Shown piece by piece: positions 60,855 through 64,000 of a DNA stretch of 64,000 nucleotides. The position numbers were made by a program, and so were the translations under genes. Source of the DNA: CBFHMJ01 sp965656875 (GTDB lineage Bacteria > Pseudomonadota > Gammaproteobacteria > Enterobacterales > Alteromonadaceae); NCBI GenBank assembly GCA_965656875.1, contig CBFHMJ010000043.1, positions 62,001 through 126,000 on the forward strand, read 5' to 3'. Numbering within the stretch: position 1 is the stretch's first letter; every line of letters begins with the position of its first letter. The notes under the pieces are model-generated. The model was given only the letters and a program-made list of their open reading frames with translations. It searched no databases and was not told the origin of the DNA.

Positions 60855-61547
60855 ATGTCAGGCCAAAGCAGCAAGTCATTTCGTTATAAATTTGATTCAT
60901 TCAACAAGCTCATCAAATTTCTTCGCGAGCAAGCACGCATCAATTCAGGAAAAATGGCTGAATTGACAGGAATACACCGGAATAGTCAGACAAATTATGA
61001 AAAAGATCGGGATCCCAGCGTGGATTATTTGATTTCTTTCAGTCATGAAACCAATCACTCATTCTGGTCATTACTGGCAGAGCGAATACGTCTTGGAACA
61101 GCACCTGAACATCAAAAAGAACATGTGCTAAAGCAACTTGATAAGTTTGAGGCGGGTCTGGGTGGAGAAAGTCAGGAGCCTGGTGATTCAACCGTTGGAG
61201 CGAATGTAACCGCGCATCTGACACGACAAATGAAGCGTCTGGCAGCAAATTCCACCGACCTTATCGTTGTTACACAACAAGGTGAGTCGATGTCTCCTGT
61301 TATTCGTCACGGCGATGTCATGTTAGTCGATAAAACAGATTCATTATTATCCGACAGTGGTCTGTATATATTTCGTATTGACGAAGAAACGATTGCCAAA
61401 CGAGTTCAGCGATTACCTGATGGAAAAATCAATCTATTGGCCGATAATCCAATGTTTGACACCATGACGATTGATGCTGAATCAGTCATCCGGTTGTCTG
61501 TTGCAGGGCGAGTGATTATGTCGATGAATCGTCAGTTAACCACCTGA
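60855..61547 (+). CDS. HTH/S24-peptidase phage-type repressor
   Basis: Protein of 230 residues. The N-terminal part (about 15-85) is an XRE/CI-like HTH (KLIKFLREQARINSGKMAEL, TGIHRNSQTNYEKDRD). The C-terminal part is an S24 LexA/CI-type domain with Ser145 in GESMSPVIRHGD and Lys182 in TIAKRVQRL. An Ala-Gly pair at 100-101 could be a cleavage site but lies rather far from Ser145. Such repressors keep prophage genes silent until DNA damage. Its pairing with the MuA-like gene suggests both descend from one element. Confidence 0.85.
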   Translation: MSGQSSKSFRYKFDSFNKLIKFLREQARINSGKMAELTGIHRNSQTNYEKDRDPSVDYLISFSHETNHSFWSLLAERIRLGTAPEHQKEHVLKQLDKFEAGLGGESQEPGDSTVGANVTAHLTRQMKRLAANSTDLIVVTQQGESMSPVIRHGDVMLVDKTDSLLSDSGLYIFRIDEETIAKRVQRLPDGKINLLADNPMFDTMTIDAESVIRLSVAGRVIMSMNRQLTT

Positions 61548-61630
61548 CAAACAAACGTTCTTTATCAACATTCAAACGTATTTCAATACGCGTTATCACA
61601 TAATGGTTCACTTACAGAACCTAAAAAACA

Positions 61631-61666
61631 AAAAAGCCGCTGCAGAAAACCAACAGCGGCTTTTTT
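61631..61666. terminator. Bidirectional rho-independent terminator
   Basis: AAAAAGCCGCTG (61631-61642) pairs with CAGCGGCTTTTT (61654-61665). A and T runs flank both sides. It separates the S24 regulator from the convergent aminotransferase gene. Confidence 0.9.
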
Positions 61667-61689
61667 AAACTTTTTTGTGATTCAGTTAT

Positions 61690-62889
61690 CTAGTCTGTTT
61701 CTTTCAATACAGAAGCAACCGATTTCGCAAAGTAATCGATGTTATCAGCACTGATACCAGCGACATTCATACGGCTTGAACCGACCATATAAATACCATA
61801 GTTTGCACGCAACAATTCAATCTGAACTTTATTGATACCGAAGAATGAAAACATACCGTGTTGGCGTTCAATAAAGCTAAAATCAACGCCTGTATCCTGA
61901 GCATTCATCTTTTCAACGATATTCTTACGCAAACCATTAATCCGATCACGCATTTCAGCTAATTCTTCGTGCCATGATGCAGTCAGTTCTTCACTATTGA
62001 GAATTAACTCAACAACTGCGGCACCATGCGCAGGCGGCATAGAATAGATGCTACGAACAACACTCAATAGTACGCTGTTCGCAATCTCTGCCTGTAAACG
62101 GTCACTGGCAACAACGGAACAGCTACCAACACGTTCACGATACAAACCAAAGTTCTTTGAACAAGAATTACAAACAACAAGCTCTGGTACTTTAGACGCC
62201 ATGATGCGAACACCCTGAGCATCTACATCCAGACCATTACCAAAACCTTGATAAGCAAAATCAATTAATGGTGTAAAACCATTCTCAGCGGCCAGATCAG
62301 CTAACTGTTCCCATTGCTCTTTATTCAAATCCATACCGCTCGGGTTGTGGCAGCATGCATGAACAAGAACAACATCACCCGCTTTAACTTCTTTCAACAC
62401 AGCCATCATGTTGTCGAATTGCAGGCCACGCGTTTCATAATCGTAGTAAGGATATTCTTTAACCGTAAATCCAGCAGCCTGGAATAAACTGGTATGATTT
62501 GCCCAGGTCGGCGCGCTCACCCAAATCGTAGCATTTGGATTACAACGGATAAGAAATTCACCAGCAACACGCAGAGCACCTGTTCCACCAGGAGTTTGCG
62601 CCGTGCGAACACGCTCTTGTTGTAAAACATCATGCTCGCCAAAAATCAGCTCACGCATTTTCTGATTGAAACCCAGGTTTCCTGCCAGACCAATGTAAGC
62701 TTTTGTCGCTTCATTCTTTAACAGAAAATCTTCTGCTTCTTTAACGCATTTCAGTACAGGCGTATTACCCTGCTCATCTTTGTACACGCCAACCCCAAGA
62801 TCGATCTTGTTAGGGTTCTTATCTTCTTTATATGCTGCCATTAATCCCAAAATTGGATCCGTTGGCACTTGTTGTAATTGTGAAAACAT
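61690..62889 (-). CDS. Aromatic/aspartate aminotransferase (TyrB/AspC family)
   Basis: PLP-dependent class I aminotransferase of 399 residues. The start MFSQLQQVPTDPILGLMAAY is typical of the AspC/TyrB subgroup. The PLP Lys is in NSCSKNFGLYRERVG, with the cofactor-binding Asp/Tyr in PLIDFAYQGFG and the substrate Arg near SSRMNVAG. It converts between amino acids and 2-oxo acids such as aspartate/oxaloacetate and aromatic pairs. I cannot tell AspC from TyrB by eye. Confidence 0.93.
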   Translation of the reverse strand: MFSQLQQVPTDPILGLMAAYKEDKNPNKIDLGVGVYKDEQGNTPVLKCVKEAEDFLLKNEATKAYIGLAGNLGFNQKMRELIFGEHDVLQQERVRTAQTPGGTGALRVAGEFLIRCNPNATIWVSAPTWANHTSLFQAAGFTVKEYPYYDYETRGLQFDNMMAVLKEVKAGDVVLVHACCHNPSGMDLNKEQWEQLADLAAENGFTPLIDFAYQGFGNGLDVDAQGVRIMASKVPELVVCNSCSKNFGLYRERVGSCSVVASDRLQAEIANSVLLSVVRSIYSMPPAHGAAVVELILNSEELTASWHEELAEMRDRINGLRKNIVEKMNAQDTGVDFSFIERQHGMFSFFGINKVQIELLRANYGIYMVGSSRMNVAGISADNIDYFAKSVASVLKETD

Positions 62890-63184
62890 AACTATCTCAC
62901 TTTGTTAGCTTCTGCCTTTGGGGCTGCGACCGCTTTGTTACATCCGGTTTTGTTACGCCCGGTGATGAGTGACACCCTGCAACAAAAAAGCTGATCCCCG
63001 CCTTCAAAATTAATTTTGCTTAAATAACCGGCGAATACACCAGTTCACAATGTCGTGGTTGTTGTATTTACAGGCACTTACTTCACTGTAAGGCAATAAA
63101 TACAAGCCCACTATATTAAGGTGATGTTACAAACTAATAAATAGTGGTTTCACATATATTATCCAATCCTGGCAATTGAACGAA

Positions 63185-63877
63185 TTAAAGTTCTGCCATA
63201 AACAAATCAGATAAATACATACACACCGCAACCATCAGGGCTTGCTCGTTACCATTAAAGAAATCTTTGCTGAAAGCTTCAGCATCAATAATACCAATGG
63301 AATTGCCCTGATAGTCGAAAATAGGAAGGCATACTTCAGATTCTACTTTTGGATCACAGGTATAGTACTCGCCACCATCAAGCACATATTGTTGAATATC
63401 ATTGATTACGCGAGCTTTGCCTGTAAATGCAACGTTTACATTGTTGCTACGAGACATGAAATCTTCTGTCAAAGGAAACTCTGCACGGCTGGGCACACCA
63501 AAATAAGCTAGTTTTGCTAATACAGGATCTTCATTGTCGACAGCAAAACCTCGATATATACCAAACCATTCTACGTCAGACTGACTAACAACGTAGTTAA
63601 CCACCTGATGTAGTTTAACAAGTAATGTTCTGATTTCTGGTGTTAACTCTCCAACCACACGAGTCAAATCGTATGGCTCTTCAGCGAGGTCCTCAAAAAT
63701 TGAACATGCGCCATCAGGCGTTAATTCAGGCACCTTATAACGCAACAGCTCATCATCCGTCAGTGACAATGAGCCATCACAGGCTAACGCAAGGCGGTCA
63801 AGATGAGACTCAACAACGCTTTCAAATTCTTCTGCTGAGATAGCGATTTCAGCACGTTGAAGATAATTTCTAAACAT
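63185..63877 (-). CDS. GAF domain protein, fRMsr-like
   Basis: Protein of 230 residues. The N-terminal 75 residues are helical and acidic. A GAF domain follows (DVEWFGIYRGFAVDNEDPVL onward) with YYTCDPKVESEVCLPIFDYQGNSIGIIDAE, here quoted in two overlapping parts only as position marks at about 175-205. The W-x-G-x-Y and C-D...SEV-x-x-P pattern resembles free methionine-(R)-sulfoxide reductases. Not all catalytic Cys of that family are clear, so it may be a redox or ligand sensor instead. It appears to be a single gene. Confidence 0.72.
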   Translation of the reverse strand: MFRNYLQRAEIAISAEEFESVVESHLDRLALACDGSLSLTDDELLRYKVPELTPDGACSIFEDLAEEPYDLTRVVGELTPEIRTLLVKLHQVVNYVVSQSDVEWFGIYRGFAVDNEDPVLAKLAYFGVPSRAEFPLTEDFMSRSNNVNVAFTGKARVINDIQQYVLDGGEYYTCDPKVESEVCLPIFDYQGNSIGIIDAEAFSKDFFNGNEQALMVAVCMYLSDLFMAEL

Positions 63878-64000
63878 AATCCAGATTTCCAGACATCTAA
63901 ACGAAGCGATATTTTAGCCGAAAGCCACATAAACTCAATCCGGTAGTATCTTACCTTTAAGCGTTAAAATGTTACGTAACGTTGTCAGATTGACAGTTGC

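Overview
This window looks like a chromosomal segment of a free-living, probably marine gammaproteobacterium. The sequence is moderately AT-rich. Gene orders are those of gammaproteobacterial chromosomes: ybbP-ybbA/tesA, pilVWXY1E-fimT, a tRNA-Ala/gltX/tRNA-Val neighbourhood, smc-zipA-ligA with cysZ, and ycgN-ycgM-ycgL/minCDE/rnd/fadD/slp. The combination of a DUF3450-TtpC-ExbB-ExbD-TonB-TPR operon, a large TonB-dependent receptor and long-form tryptophan 2,3-dioxygenase suggests an Oceanospirillales/Kangiellaceae-like lineage. That placement is inference from gene content only.

Layout. 1-3.4 kb: lipid-linked ABC transporter (ybbP, cut by the window edge, and ybbA) divergent from the tesA esterase. 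3.4-10.4 kb: minor-pilin/PilY1 operon for type IV pili, transcribed leftward. 10.6-13.6 kb: five tRNA-Glu and one tRNA-Ala on the minus strand, gltX, then four tRNA-Val on the plus strand. Both tRNA groups have strong promoters with GC-rich discriminators. 13.7-23.7 kb: a TPR protein with a defective receiver domain, a DUF2919 protein, ligA, zipA, smc and cysZ. 23.7-32 kb: isochorismatase-like hydrolase, ycgN, ycgM, a lytic transglycosylase, ycgL, minCDE, rnd and fadD. 32-36.2 kb: an alpha/beta hydrolase, an exported methyltransferase-like protein, a Slp lipoprotein and a patatin phospholipase.

36.2-39.2 kb holds a copper-type RiPP operon (hvfA-hvfB-hvfC, also called bufferin). Its precursor carries six perfect tandem units with twelve EGKCG motifs, and it lies divergent from a degenerate GGDEF protein. 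39.2-44.3 kb is a complete TonB energisation operon. After a 0.9 kb gene-free AT-rich stretch come a methyltransferase and a 949-residue TonB-dependent receptor, a likely client of that operon. 49.5-58.9 kb is dominated by DNA metabolism: DinG-type helicase, TSUP transporter, PriC, tryptophan dioxygenase, ComFB, YbaM, SRAP peptidase, DNA polymerase II and FKBP isomerase. 58.9-61.5 kb carries a MuA-like protein that has lost catalytic residues, divergent from an S24-type repressor; it looks like a domesticated remnant of a Mu-like early region. The window ends with an aromatic/aspartate aminotransferase and a GAF-domain protein.

The points most worth a second look are the twelve-motif HvfA precursor operon, the catalytically dead MuA-like/S24 pair, and the individually complementary arms that flank most of the arrayed tRNAs.
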